The notes below the pieces were generated by a model, which was not told the DNA's origin, made no database searches, and saw nothing but the letters and a program-made list of their open reading frames with translations. Positions 46,623-56,353 of a DNA stretch of 64,000 bases are shown here, piece after piece. Position 1 is the first letter of the stretch. Each line of letters starts with the position of its first letter. Made by a program: the position numbers and the translations under genes. This DNA is from Blastococcus xanthinilyticus (GTDB lineage Bacteria > Actinomycetota > Actinomycetes > Mycobacteriales > Geodermatophilaceae): NCBI RefSeq assembly GCF_008124835.1, contig NZ_VNHW01000013.1:41582-105581 (forward strand), written 5' to 3'.

Positions 46623-49511
46623 GTGCGCTCCCCTCGCGGGCCCGTGCGTTCCCGCCCGCGCCCCGCTGCGCGCGCCACGCTCGGGGCCCTGCTCGCCCTC
46701 GCCCTGTCCCTCGGTCTGCTCGTGCTCGCGCCCCCGGCCGGGGCGGCCGAGGTCGGCACCGAGGAGATCCGGGTGCCGTCCGGCTCCGGCGACGACGCCG
46801 TCGAGCTCGACGCGACGCTGTACCTCCCCGACACCGACGAGCCGGCCCCCGCGGTGGTGCTGGCCCACGGGTTCGGCGGCAGCAAGCGCTCGGTCGCCGA
46901 CGACGCCCGTGACCTGGCGGACCGCGGCTACGTCGTCCTGACGTTCTCGGCCCGTGGCTTCGGCGAGAGCACCGGCAGCATCGGTCTCAACGACCCCCGC
47001 TACGAGATCGCCGACCTCTCGACGCTGCTGGACCTGCTCGCCGAGCGGGACGAGGTGCAGCTCGACGCCGACGGCGACCCCCGGGTGGGCGTGGCCGGCG
47101 CCTCGTACGGCGGGGCGCTGGCGTTGCTCGGGGCCGCCTACGACGAGCGCGTCGACGCCATCGCCCCGGAGATCACCTGGAGCTCCCTGACCACGGCGCT
47201 GTTCCCCGACCACACCGGTGAGATCGACGCCGACACGGTGGCCGCCGTCCCGCCCACCACTGACGAGGGCGTGTTCAAGCAGCTGTGGGCGGGGCTGTTC
47301 TTCGGCATCGGCTCGGCGGCGGGGGGCCTGCTCGACGCCGTCGGTGGCGGGGGAGCGGGGGCTCCCGCGACGCCGGCCGCGCTGCCCGACGAGCTGCTCG
47401 CCCGGGCCGCGGAGAACCCGGAGGCGGTCGAGCAGCTGCTGACCTGCGGTCGGTTCCGGGCCGACATCTGCGCCGCCTACCAGTCGGCGGCCGCGACCGG
47501 CACGCTCACCCCGGAGATCGCCGCGGTGCTCGAGCGCAGCAGCCCGGCCGGCGTGCTCGACCGCATCGACGTCCCGACCCTGCTGGTGCAGGGCACCCAG
47601 GACTCGCTGTTCGGCCTGGACCAGGCCGACGCCAACGCCCGCGGGATCGCGGCCGACGGCACCCCGGTCAAGGTCGTCTGGTTCTCCGGCGGGCACGACG
47701 CCGGGTCCTCGGACGGGCAGGAGGGCGAGCTGCGCGAGCAGCTCGCCGGCTGGTTCGACTTCCACCTGCGGGGCCAGGGCGAGGACCCGGGCACCGGCTT
47801 CGAGTACCCGGCGCCGACCGGCGTCGGGGCCACGCTGGGCCGGGTGCAGGGCGGCGGCCGGACCGTCGTCGCCGACACCTACCCGGGGCTGGACGGCGCG
47901 GAGCCGGCCGACCTGGCCACGGTGACGATCGAGGGCCCCCCGCAGCCCGTCGCCACCCCGGCCGGTGGCACCCCGGCGGCGCTGACCACGCTGCCGGGCC
48001 TGGGCGCGCTCACCGCGGCGCTCGGGGGCACCACCGCCGAGATCCCCGGCCAGTTCGCCGCCTTCGACAGCGCACCGCTCGACGCCCCGGTCGAGGTCGT
48101 GGGCGCCTCGACGGTCGACCTGGTCGTCTCCTCGCGCACCGGCTCGGCCACCCTGTTCGCCAAGCTCTACGACGTCGGCCCGGACGGCGGCACGACGCTG
48201 CCCGGTGGCCTGGTGGCGCCGATCTCGCTGACCGGCCTGTCCGCCGACCCGGCCGCGCCCAGCCGGGCGCAGGTCACGCTGCCCGGCATCGTGCACCGGT
48301 TCGAGAGCGGTCACACCATGCGCCTGGTGGTCTCCACGACCGACCAGGCCTACGCGCTCCCGGACGAGGCGGCGGTCTACTCCGTCGGCCTCGCGTCGGT
48401 CGAGTCGGCGAACGGCGCCGCGGCCGGCGAGACGCTGCTGGCGGTGCCGCAGGTCGAGGGGGCCACCGAGTCCGCGACCGGGTCGCTGCGCTGGTGGGCG
48501 CTCCTGGCCGCCGTCCTCGCGCTGGGGCTGCTCGGCTGGCTGGCCGCTCTCTGGTGGGGCCGCCGCCGGCGCCGGCAGGTGTCGCACGTCCAGCCCGACG
48601 GCGAGGACGTCCCGCTGCGCTTCGAGGGCGTGACCAAGGCCTACAAGGACGGCTTCGTCGCCGTCCGCGACCTGTCCTTCGAGGTGCGACGCGGCCAGGT
48701 CCTCGGCCTGCTCGGGCCCAACGGCGCCGGCAAGACGACGTCGCTGCGCATGCTCATGGGCCTGATCAAGCCGACCGAGGGGCGGATCAGCGTCTTCGGG
48801 CACGCGGCCGCCCCGGGCGCTCCGGTGTTGTCGCGGCTGGGCTCCTTCGTGGAGGGCACCGGCCTGCAGCCGCACCTCTCCGGCCGGGACAACCTCACCC
48901 TGTACTGGGCGGCCACCGGCCGTCCGATCGAGGACGCGCACATGGAGGAGGCGATCGCGGTGGCCGGCCTCGGCGCCGCCCTCGACCGGCCGGTGCGCCG
49001 GTACAGCCAGGGCATGCGGCAGCGGGTCGCGATCGCCCAGGCGATGCTCGGGCTGCCCGACCTGCTGGTCCTCGACGAGCCGACCAACGGGCTGGACCCG
49101 CCGCAGATCCACGCCATGCGCGAGGTGTTGCGGAACTACGCCGCGACCGGGCGCACGGTGATCGTCTCCAGCCACCTGCTCAGCGAGATCGAGCAGACCT
49201 GCAGCCACGTCGTCGTCATGGCGAAGGGCCAGAAGATCGTCCAGGGGACGGTCGAGGAGATCGTCGGCAGCGGCGGCTCGGTGCTCGTCGGCCTGGCCGA
49301 CGAGGCCGACACCGAGCGGGCGATCGCCGTCCTCGCCGGCCTGCCCGGGGTCACCGCGGGCCGGACCGACGACGGGCTGGTCGCCGAGCTCGACGGGGCG
49401 CGCCGGGCCGACGTCCTGCAGGCGCTGGTGGCGGCGGGCATCGCCGTCGACCAGTTCTCACCGCGTCGCCGGCTGGAGGACGCGTTCCTGGCACTGGTGG
49501 GGGAGTCATGA
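46623..49511 (+). CDS. Exported alpha/beta hydrolase fused to ABC transporter ATPase
   Basis: A 962-residue fusion. Residues 1-42 are a signal peptide. Residues 45-430 are an alpha/beta hydrolase of the CocE/S15-peptidase type, with VVLAHGFGGS, nucleophile S161 in GASYGGAL, a late GTQDSLFG aspartate and SGGHD. A beta-rich lipase-like C-terminal domain follows to about 615. A membrane helix spans about 624-646 and is followed by Arg residues. The ABC ATPase has Walker A GPNGAGKTT near 698, signature YSQGMRQR and Walker B LLVLDEPTNGLDPP. The permease gene follows with a four-base overlap. The hydrolase would be outside and the ATPase inside. Confidence 0.88.
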   Translation: MRSPRGPVRSRPRPAARATLGALLALALSLGLLVLAPPAGAAEVGTEEIRVPSGSGDDAVELDATLYLPDTDEPAPAVVLAHGFGGSKRSVADDARDLADRGYVVLTFSARGFGESTGSIGLNDPRYEIADLSTLLDLLAERDEVQLDADGDPRVGVAGASYGGALALLGAAYDERVDAIAPEITWSSLTTALFPDHTGEIDADTVAAVPPTTDEGVFKQLWAGLFFGIGSAAGGLLDAVGGGGAGAPATPAALPDELLARAAENPEAVEQLLTCGRFRADICAAYQSAAATGTLTPEIAAVLERSSPAGVLDRIDVPTLLVQGTQDSLFGLDQADANARGIAADGTPVKVVWFSGGHDAGSSDGQEGELREQLAGWFDFHLRGQGEDPGTGFEYPAPTGVGATLGRVQGGGRTVVADTYPGLDGAEPADLATVTIEGPPQPVATPAGGTPAALTTLPGLGALTAALGGTTAEIPGQFAAFDSAPLDAPVEVVGASTVDLVVSSRTGSATLFAKLYDVGPDGGTTLPGGLVAPISLTGLSADPAAPSRAQVTLPGIVHRFESGHTMRLVVSTTDQAYALPDEAAVYSVGLASVESANGAAAGETLLAVPQVEGATESATGSLRWWALLAAVLALGLLGWLAALWWGRRRRRQVSHVQPDGEDVPLRFEGVTKAYKDGFVAVRDLSFEVRRGQVLGLLGPNGAGKTTSLRMLMGLIKPTEGRISVFGHAAAPGAPVLSRLGSFVEGTGLQPHLSGRDNLTLYWAATGRPIEDAHMEEAIAVAGLGAALDRPVRRYSQGMRQRVAIAQAMLGLPDLLVLDEPTNGLDPPQIHAMREVLRNYAATGRTVIVSSHLLSEIEQTCSHVVVMAKGQKIVQGTVEEIVGSGGSVLVGLADEADTERAIAVLAGLPGVTAGRTDDGLVAELDGARRADVLQALVAAGIAVDQFSPRRRLEDAFLALVGES

Positions 49512-50395
49512 CCGCGACGCGGACGTCGGGCAGCGAGCACGTCCAGCCGACCGGCGCGGTCGCCGGCTACCGGCCCGAGCGCACCCTGCGGCTGTCGGTG
49601 GAGCTGCGCCGGCAGTTCAAGCGGCGCCGCACGCTGGGCGTGTTCGCGCTGATGATCGCGCTGCCGCTGGTGCTCATCGCCGCGCTGCAGCTGGGCGCCA
49701 GCGAGGAGGCCGCGGAGAACAGCCGGATCAACCTGGTCGACGTCGCGACGTCCAGCGGGCTGAACTTCACCCTGTTCGTGCTGTTCGCGACCACCGGCTT
49801 CTTCCTGGTCGTGGTGTACGCGCTGTTCTTCGGCGACACCGTGGCCGTCGAGGCCCAGTGGGGGTCGCTGCGGTACGCGCTGGCCACGCCGGTCCCGCGG
49901 ATGCGGCTGCTCCGGCAGAAGTGGCTGGCCGCGCTGGTGCAGTCGGTCGCGGCGCTGGTCACCCTCGCCGCCGTGGCGGTGGTGGCCGGCGGGATCGCGT
50001 TCGGCTTCGACGACATCCAGACGCCGGTCGGGGTCACCCTCGGCCAGGGCGAGGGGATGCTGCGGCTGGCCGGGATGCTCGGGTACCTCGCCGTCCACCT
50101 GCTGGTCGTCGGCGCGCTGGCGTTCTGGTTCTCCACGATCACCGACGCGCCGCTGGCCGCCGTCGGTGGCGCGGTGTTCACGATGTTCGTCTTCGCGATC
50201 CTCGACCAGGTGGAGCAGCTCGGCTCGATCCGCGACTGGTTTCCCACCGCCGAGGAATTCGCCTGGACCGACCTGCTGCAGACGCCGGTCGACTCCGACG
50301 ACCTGTTCCGCGGCGTCATCCAGTCGCTGGTCTACATCGCGATCTTCACCGCGCTCGGCTTCCGCCACTTCGCAAGGCGCGACGTCACGTCGTAG
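49508..50395 (+). CDS. ABC-2 type permease, partner of the hydrolase-ATPase fusion
   Basis: A 295-residue membrane protein with about six hydrophobic segments (near residues 42-62, 85-115, 145-175, 190-215, 225-245, 270-290). It resembles ABC-2 family permeases, with AVEAQWGSLRYALATPVPRMRLLRQKWLAAL as the coupling region. ATG 49508 overlaps the ATPase stop. The transported substrate is unknown; the fused exported hydrolase suggests export linked to cleavage outside the cell. Confidence 0.85.
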   Translation: MTATRTSGSEHVQPTGAVAGYRPERTLRLSVELRRQFKRRRTLGVFALMIALPLVLIAALQLGASEEAAENSRINLVDVATSSGLNFTLFVLFATTGFFLVVVYALFFGDTVAVEAQWGSLRYALATPVPRMRLLRQKWLAALVQSVAALVTLAAVAVVAGGIAFGFDDIQTPVGVTLGQGEGMLRLAGMLGYLAVHLLVVGALAFWFSTITDAPLAAVGGAVFTMFVFAILDQVEQLGSIRDWFPTAEEFAWTDLLQTPVDSDDLFRGVIQSLVYIAIFTALGFRHFARRDVTS

Positions 50396-50399
50396 GGCT

Positions 50400-50500
50400 T
50401 GTCGCGCCGAGTGGGCCCCGGAGGGGTCCGCGCAGGCGCGACGCAGCGGCTCCACGCGACAGGGGACGGCACCTGGCCGCGGTGCGATCCGGAGGATCGC
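50400..50500 (+). repeat. Dispersed intergenic repeat, copy A
   Basis: This stretch aligns with the reverse complement of 21486-21590; most bases match and the ends coincide. It lies between the permease and the convergent HAD gene. It runs directly into the tandem hairpin units at 50479-50571. Confidence 0.8.
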
Positions 50501-50571
50501 GATGTCACAGCGGTGCGATCCGGAGGATCGCGATGTCACAGCGGTGCGATCCGGAGGATCGCCGTGTCACA
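50479..50571 (+). repeat. Three tandem 31-bp units, each with an inverted repeat
   Basis: The units are 50479-50509, 50510-50540 and 50541-50571. The first two are identical and the third differs by one base. Each contains GCGATCC, GGA, GGATCGC, a 7-base inverted repeat around GGA. The last unit includes the stop codon of the convergent HAD phosphatase gene. Confidence 0.95.
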
Positions 50572-51406
50572 GGCTGGCGCGCACCGCCTGGGCCCAGCCC
50601 TCGCCCATGGCGCCGGCCGTGACGGCGGCGTTGGGGACGGCGGCCAGCGCCTGGCTCATGCCGTCGACGGCGCCGCCGTTCGCGGTGATCCACAGCCGGC
50701 CCACCGCGGGGGCCATGTCCAGGTCGCTGACGCTGTCCCCGATCGCGACCGCGTCGTCGGGGGAGAGGGCGCGACGCTCCAGGTCCCAGGCGATCGCCGC
50801 GCCCTTGGAGATGCCGCGCGGCATCAGGTGGTAGACCCGTGGCGGCGCCGGGTCGGCGGCCAGCCCCATCCAGGACGCCGGCGGGATGGCGCCGTTGTCC
50901 TTGAGCGTCAGCCAGCCCGCGCCCCGCTCGGCCAGCCAGGCGTCGACCGACAGCGGGTCGACCCGGCCGCGCAGGAGTGCGTCGGTGGCGTGGGTGGCGT
51001 GCCAGGGGGCGTGCCACTCGAGCCGGCCGGGGTTCGCGGCGATCAGCTCCTCGACGACGCCGAGCTCGGCCATGACCTCCATCGGCGTCCGGTCGCCGTA
51101 CTGCTCGGGCAGCTCGCCGCGCAGCCGGTGGGTGTCCCGCCCCGAGCCCCAGCCGATCGTGGCGCCCAGCTCGGCGATGGCGCCGTCGGCGGCGAAGATC
51201 CGCGCGGCCTCCACCACCTGCTCGTACGTCCGGCCGCTGACCAGCACCAGCGACACCCCGGCGCGGTGCAGGTCGAGCAGCGCCCCGGCCGGCCCGTCGG
51301 TCAGCTCGCGGCCGGCGGTGTGCCAGAAGGAGCCGCGCGGGCCCACCATCGTGCCGTCGAGGTCGGTGTAGACGATGCGGGCTGCAGCCGGGGCCATGCC
51401 CACCAT
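50567..51406 (-). CDS. HAD-IIB family phosphatase
   Basis: A 279-residue hydrolase. Motif I is YTDLDGTMVG (nucleophile Asp near residue 15), motif II is LVLVSGRTYEQ, the motif III lysine is in PRGISKGAAI, and motif IV is AIGDSVSDLDMAP. The cap is of the C2 type, as in sucrose/mannosyl-phosphate and Cof-like phosphatases. The substrate is unknown. ATG 51406 and ATG 51397 are both possible. It is divergent from the thrC riboswitch. Confidence 0.87.
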   Translation of the reverse strand: MVGMAPAAARIVYTDLDGTMVGPRGSFWHTAGRELTDGPAGALLDLHRAGVSLVLVSGRTYEQVVEAARIFAADGAIAELGATIGWGSGRDTHRLRGELPEQYGDRTPMEVMAELGVVEELIAANPGRLEWHAPWHATHATDALLRGRVDPLSVDAWLAERGAGWLTLKDNGAIPPASWMGLAADPAPPRVYHLMPRGISKGAAIAWDLERRALSPDDAVAIGDSVSDLDMAPAVGRLWITANGGAVDGMSQALAAVPNAAVTAGAMGEGWAQAVRASL

Positions 51407-51440
51407 CCTGTCCGGCGGCGGAACCGGTACCTCCCGCGGG

Positions 51441-51446
51441 TACGAT
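51441..51446 (+). promoter_or_regulatory. Probable -10 box (TACGAT) of the thrC riboswitch transcript
   Basis: TACGAT lies about 10 bases before the start of the riboswitch, in the right place to begin the transcript at about 51453. Confidence 0.5.
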
Positions 51447-51455
51447 CCATCCGTT

Positions 51456-51584
51456 CACTCATCCAGAGGGGCAGAGGGACACGGCCCGATGAAGCCCCGG
51501 CAACCGCCGCCTGCGCGCACGTGCAGCGGGAGGTGCCAATTCCGTCCCGCGCGGCTCGACGGCCCGCCGCGGGGAAGATGAGGA
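51456..51584 (+). promoter_or_regulatory. SAM-I (S-box) riboswitch before thrC
   Basis: The sequence has the S-box landmarks. The closing helix P1 is CTCATC (51458-51463) with GATGAG (51577-51582). CAGAGGG in the P2 region is next, then the core GATGAAGCCCCGGCAACC, and GGTGCCAATTCC of P3/J3-4. The P1 3' strand overlaps the start of the thrC ribosome binding site AGGAGG (51581-51586). SAM binding, which stabilises P1, would therefore block translation directly. No separate terminator is seen, so control is probably translational. Confidence 0.9.
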
Positions 51585-51596
51585 GGTAGTCGTCGC

Positions 51597-52898
51597 ATGA
51601 CTCTCACCGCTCCCGGTTCGGTCCAGGCCGACAGCTCCGCCGGTGGTCCCGTTCCGCCCTGTCCGGCCCGCGGCCTGGTCTGCCGCAACTGCGGCGCGAC
51701 CTTCGGGCTGGTCGCCGAGCACGCCTGCGCGGAGTGCTTCGGCCCGCTGGAGGTCGACTACGACCCCGAGCTCATGAAGGCGGTCACCCGCGAGCAGATC
51801 GAGTCGGGGCCGCAGAACATCTGGCGCTACGTCGCCCTGCTCCCGGTGGGGCAGGACCCCGCCGGCCGCGTCTCGCTCGACCCGGGCCTCACCCCGCTGG
51901 TCCGCGCCGACCGGCTGGCCGCCGAGCTCGGCCTCACCGGCGGGCTGTGGGTGAAGGACGACTCGGCCAACCCCACGCACTCGTTCAAGGACCGCGTGGT
52001 GAGCCTGGCCGCCACCGCCGCCAAGGGGCTCGGCTACCGGAAGATCGCCGCCGCCTCCACCGGCAACCTGGCCAACTCGGTCGCCGCGCACGCCGCCCGC
52101 GTCGGCATCCCCTCGTTCGTGTTCATCCCGAGCGACCTGGAGCCGGGCAAGGTCGTGCAGTCGGCGGTCTACGGGCAGACGCTGGTCGCCGTCGACGGCT
52201 CCTACGACGACGTCAACCGGCTCACCAGCGAGCTCGCCGAGACCGACGAGTTCGAGGACACCGCCTTCGTCAACCAGAACGTGCGGCCCTACTACGCCGA
52301 GGGCTCGAAGACGATGGGCTACGAGATCGCCGAGCAGCTGGGCTGGCGGATCCCGGCGCAGGTCGTCATCCCCATGGCCTCGGGCTCGCTGCTCACCAAG
52401 GTGGACAAGGCGTTCCGCGAGCTCACCGCCGCGGGCATCGTCGAGGCCACCGAGTGGACGATCTTCGGTGCCCAGTCGGCCGGGTGCGACCCCATCGCGA
52501 CCGCCTTCGACAACGGCTGGGACGTCGTCAAGCCGGTGAAGCCGACCGGCATCGCCAAGTCGCTGAACATCGGCAACCCCGCCGACGGCCCGTACGCGCT
52601 CGACGCCATCCGGCGCACCGGAGGTGCGGTCGGCCGGGTCGGTGACGACGAGATCGTCCAGGGCATCCGCGACCTCGCCCGCACCACCGGCGTCTTCGCC
52701 GAGACCGCCGGCGGCGTGACCGTCGCCGTCCTCCGCCAGCTGGTGGAGGACGGGCGGCTGGACCCGGCCAAGGAGACCGTCGTCCTCAACACCGGCGAGG
52801 GCCTGAAGACCCTCGACCCGCTGCTGCCGGTCGTGGGCCCGACGCACCGGGTGGACCCCTCGCTGAAGTCGGTGCGGGCCGCGGGCCTGATCGGCTGA
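51597..52898 (+). CDS. thrC: Threonine synthase (or PLP-dependent paralogue)
   Basis: A 433-residue PLP enzyme that would convert O-phosphohomoserine to threonine. An N-terminal zinc ribbon has C29, C32, C44 and C47, the PLP lysine is K131 in HSFKDRVVS, and the phosphate loop [14 protein letters not shown] follows. Related longer enzymes in this fold make cysteate. AGGAGG 11-16 bases before ATG 51597 is shared with the riboswitch helix. In Streptomyces I recall a second threonine-synthase-like gene next to a cold-shock gene and groEL2, as here, so this may be a paralogue with a role near methionine metabolism. Confidence 0.87.
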   Translation: MTLTAPGSVQADSSAGGPVPPCPARGLVCRNCGATFGLVAEHACAECFGPLEVDYDPELMKAVTREQIESGPQNIWRYVALLPVGQDPAGRVSLDPGLTPLVRADRLAAELGLTGGLWVKDDSANPTHSFKDRVVSLAATAAKGLGYRKIAAASTGNLANSVAAHAARVGIPSFVFIPSDLEPGKVVQSAVYGQTLVAVDGSYDDVNRLTSELAETDEFEDTAFVNQNVRPYYAEGSKTMGYEIAEQLGWRIPAQVVIPMASGSLLTKVDKAFRELTAAGIVEATEWTIFGAQSAGCDPIATAFDNGWDVVKPVKPTGIAKSLNIGNPADGPYALDAIRRTGGAVGRVGDDEIVQGIRDLARTTGVFAETAGGVTVAVLRQLVEDGRLDPAKETVVLNTGEGLKTLDPLLPVVGPTHRVDPSLKSVRAAGLIG

Positions 52899-52907
52899 GG
52901 GCACTGG

Positions 52908-52930
52908 CCCCGGATCCGGTGGGTCCGGGG
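52908..52930 (+). terminator. Terminator-like hairpin after thrC
   Basis: A 10-base stem with one G-U pair (52908-52917 with 52921-52930) and a GGT loop lies ten bases after the thrC stop. Confidence 0.6.
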
Positions 52931-53097
52931 TCGCCCGATCCGGGCAACGGAACGGCGTCGCTGTACCGCTACCAGCCATTTCCTGTTGTACGTTCTCGCG
53001 CGGTTCCAGTTCCACGTTCGTGTCCGACGGGCGGAAGAGGTGGACCCGGCTCCCCGATCCGGAGGAGCCGTCCGCACACACGTTCGTGGGAGCACAC

Positions 53098-53298
53098 GTG
53101 GCACAGGGCACCGTGAAGTGGTTCAACGCCGAGAAGGGCTTCGGCTTCATCGCCGTCGACGGCGGGCAGGACGTCTTCGTCCACTACTCGGCCATCCAGA
53201 TGGACGGGTACAAGAGCCTCGACGAGGGCCAGCGCGTCGAGTTCGAGGTCGTCCAGGGCGCGAAGGGTCCCCAGGCCGACGCCGTCCGCGGCGCCTGA
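53098..53298 (+). CDS. Cold-shock protein
   Basis: A 66-residue CspA-family RNA chaperone with RNP1 (KGFGFI) and RNP2 (VFVHY), [11 protein letters not shown] at the start and the usual length. GTG 53098 has GGGAG seven bases upstream. The gap of about 200 bases after thrC probably includes a long 5' leader, typical of csp genes; TACGTT at 52989 is a weak -10 candidate. The thrC-csp-groEL order occurs in Streptomyces. Confidence 0.96.
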   Translation: MAQGTVKWFNAEKGFGFIAVDGGQDVFVHYSAIQMDGYKSLDEGQRVEFEVVQGAKGPQADAVRGA

Positions 53299-53316
53299 CG
53301 GCACACAGCTCAGCAC

Positions 53317-53354
53317 CGGAGGCCCGGTTCCCCGCTAGGGGGACCGGGCCTCCG
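53317..53354 (+). terminator. Terminator hairpin after the cold-shock gene
   Basis: A 17-base stem with one G-U pair (53317-53333 with 53338-53354) and a GCTA loop lies 19 bases after the csp stop. Confidence 0.85.
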
Positions 53355-53361
53355 CCACTTC

Positions 53362-53386
53362 TTGCACTCCCCGGGGTCGAGTGCCA
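53362..53386 (+). promoter_or_regulatory. CIRCE operator 1 (HrcA site) upstream of groEL
   Basis: TTGCACTC and GAGTGCCA are separated by nine bases, the CIRCE geometry. It is less symmetrical than the second copy. Confidence 0.75.
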
Positions 53387-53396
53387 GACTCGTTTC

Positions 53397-53421
53397 TGGC
53401 ACTCGTACCCTTTGAGTGCCA
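53397..53421 (+). promoter_or_regulatory. CIRCE operator 2 (HrcA site) upstream of groEL
   Basis: TGGCACTC and GAGTGCCA with a nine-base spacer form a perfect inverted repeat matching the CIRCE core. It begins 145 bases before the groEL start. HrcA would repress from here until heat shock. Confidence 0.93.
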
Positions 53422-53439
53422 ATCAGGTCGGAACGGTGA

Positions 53440-55167
<1,728 letters not shown>

Positions 55168-55188
55168 GTCCAGCTCCACCAGCACTGC

Positions 55189-55229
55189 CCGGCAGGGGCG
55201 GTCCCGCATCGCGGGGCCGCCCCTGTCGG
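55189..55229 (+). terminator. Terminator hairpin after groEL
   Basis: A stem of 19 base pairs, two of them G-U (55189-55207 with 55211-55229), and an ATC loop lie about 20 bases after the groEL stop. Confidence 0.85.
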
Positions 55230-55252
55230 CGTTCCGGGCACCGCTAGGGCGA

Positions 55253-55310
55253 CGAGTTCGGGGAAGTTGCTGCCTGTAACGCCGTCCGGGCCGCTACTTC
55301 CCCGAACTCG
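55253..55310 (+). repeat. Perfect 15-base inverted repeat, possibly a mobile-type hairpin
   Basis: The arm CGAGTTCGGGGAAGT (55253-55267) pairs with 55296-55310, enclosing 28 bases. It lies just downstream of the groEL terminator and 38 bases before the end of the next gene. No other copy was seen in the window. Confidence 0.85.
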
Positions 55311-55348
55311 CGGATCGTCGATCCGGGACCAGGTCGGGTTGTCGCCGG

Positions 55349-55948
55349 TCAGTCGACGGCGCGGCCGATGGAGCGCATGCGGACGCGCAGCTCCGTCAGC
55401 CGCTCGACCACCAGCTCACCGGCCCAGCGTGCCTCGCCCAGACCGTCGAGCACCCAGGACGGCGGTCCGGTGATCGGTCCCAGCAGCCCGCTGACCGACC
55501 CCAGCGCCAGGACGACGAGCCGCCGCGGCGTCTCCGTCCCGTCGCGTTCCGTGGCTCGGTCGGCCTCCGTCCGCTCCCGCTGGAGGTCCTCGAAGCTCCG
55601 GAACGGGTACCGCAGCGACCACGGGCGCAGCCGCCACACGTCGGCCGCCACGAGCCGGCCCGCCCACTCGTCGAACCCGAGCCGTCCCCAGTCCAGCCAC
55701 CGCTGCAGCCCGGTGTCGCCCTCGTCCGCCTCCGCGGCCACGTCGGCGAGCCCGTGCACCGCCGCCACCCCGTGGTCGAGCTCCACGGCGTCCTCGGTGT
55801 CCGTGAGGGCGCCGCAGACCGCCAGGTCGAGGATCAGCGCCCCGCGGACGAGGTGGTCGTCGTAGGTGAGTCCCCGCGGCCGTCCCCGCCGGTTCAGGCA
55901 GAGCGCGGCCAGCCGGGTCGTCGCGAGGTCGCGCAGGGGTTCGGTCAC
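55349..55948 (-). CDS. GPP34/GOLPH3-like domain protein (tentative)
   Basis: A 199-residue protein with YDDHLVRGALILDLAVCGALTD, a long DVWRLRPWSLRYPFRSFEDLQRERTEAD stretch and a tryptophan-rich C-terminus. The pattern resembles GPP34-family proteins, which bind phosphoinositides in eukaryotes and are of unknown function in actinobacteria; the match is by eye only. GTG 55948 overlaps the stop of the upstream VOC gene, giving a two-gene operon. Confidence 0.55.
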   Translation of the reverse strand: MTEPLRDLATTRLAALCLNRRGRPRGLTYDDHLVRGALILDLAVCGALTDTEDAVELDHGVAAVHGLADVAAEADEGDTGLQRWLDWGRLGFDEWAGRLVAADVWRLRPWSLRYPFRSFEDLQRERTEADRATERDGTETPRRLVVLALGSVSGLLGPITGPPSWVLDGLGEARWAGELVVERLTELRVRMRSIGRAVD

Positions 55949-56328
55949 TCGGACGGGAAGACGCAGAACTCGTTGCCCTCGGGGTCGGCGAGGACGCTCC
56001 ACTCGATCTCGTCGTCCTGCTCGCGCACCATCGTGGCGCCGGCCGACAGCAGCGGCCAGGTCTCGCCGACGACGTCGAAGTGCATGCGGTTCTTCCCCGT
56101 CTTCGGCCCGGGCACCGGGACGATCCACATGAGCGGCCCCTCGCCGGCCGGATCCACGATCGGGATCGGCCAGTCGTGCGGGCGCGGCTCGTCGTCCTCC
56201 GGCGTCTGCGCGTCCTCCAGCTCGTCGCGGCGGACGTAGCCGATCGCGGCGCACCACCAGTCGGCCAGGGCGTGGTGGTCGTTGGCGTCGAGGCAGAGGT
56301 CCTTGAAGCGGGCGGGTGCGTCAGCCAT
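55945..56328 (-). CDS. Glyoxalase/VOC-family protein
   Basis: A 127-residue VOC-fold protein with DLCLDANDHHALADWWCAAIGY at the start, a MHFDVV strand, and LADPEGNEFCVFPS at the end, the metal-binding or stabilising edge strand of the fold. The substrate is unknown; many actinobacterial members are annotated as glyoxalase-like. ATG 56328 is preferred over the longer GTG 56367, which would overlap the divergent DUF72 gene. Confidence 0.85.
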   Translation of the reverse strand: MADAPARFKDLCLDANDHHALADWWCAAIGYVRRDELEDAQTPEDDEPRPHDWPIPIVDPAGEGPLMWIVPVPGPKTGKNRMHFDVVGETWPLLSAGATMVREQDDEIEWSVLADPEGNEFCVFPSE

Positions 56329-56353
56329 GACTGCGGAGGGTAGGCGGCTCCCC

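Noticed and set aside
46377..49208. Long minus-strand frame opposite the hydrolase-ATPase fusion
   Set aside because: The plus-strand gene has clear catalytic and Walker motifs; the minus translation is arginine/glycine-rich noise.
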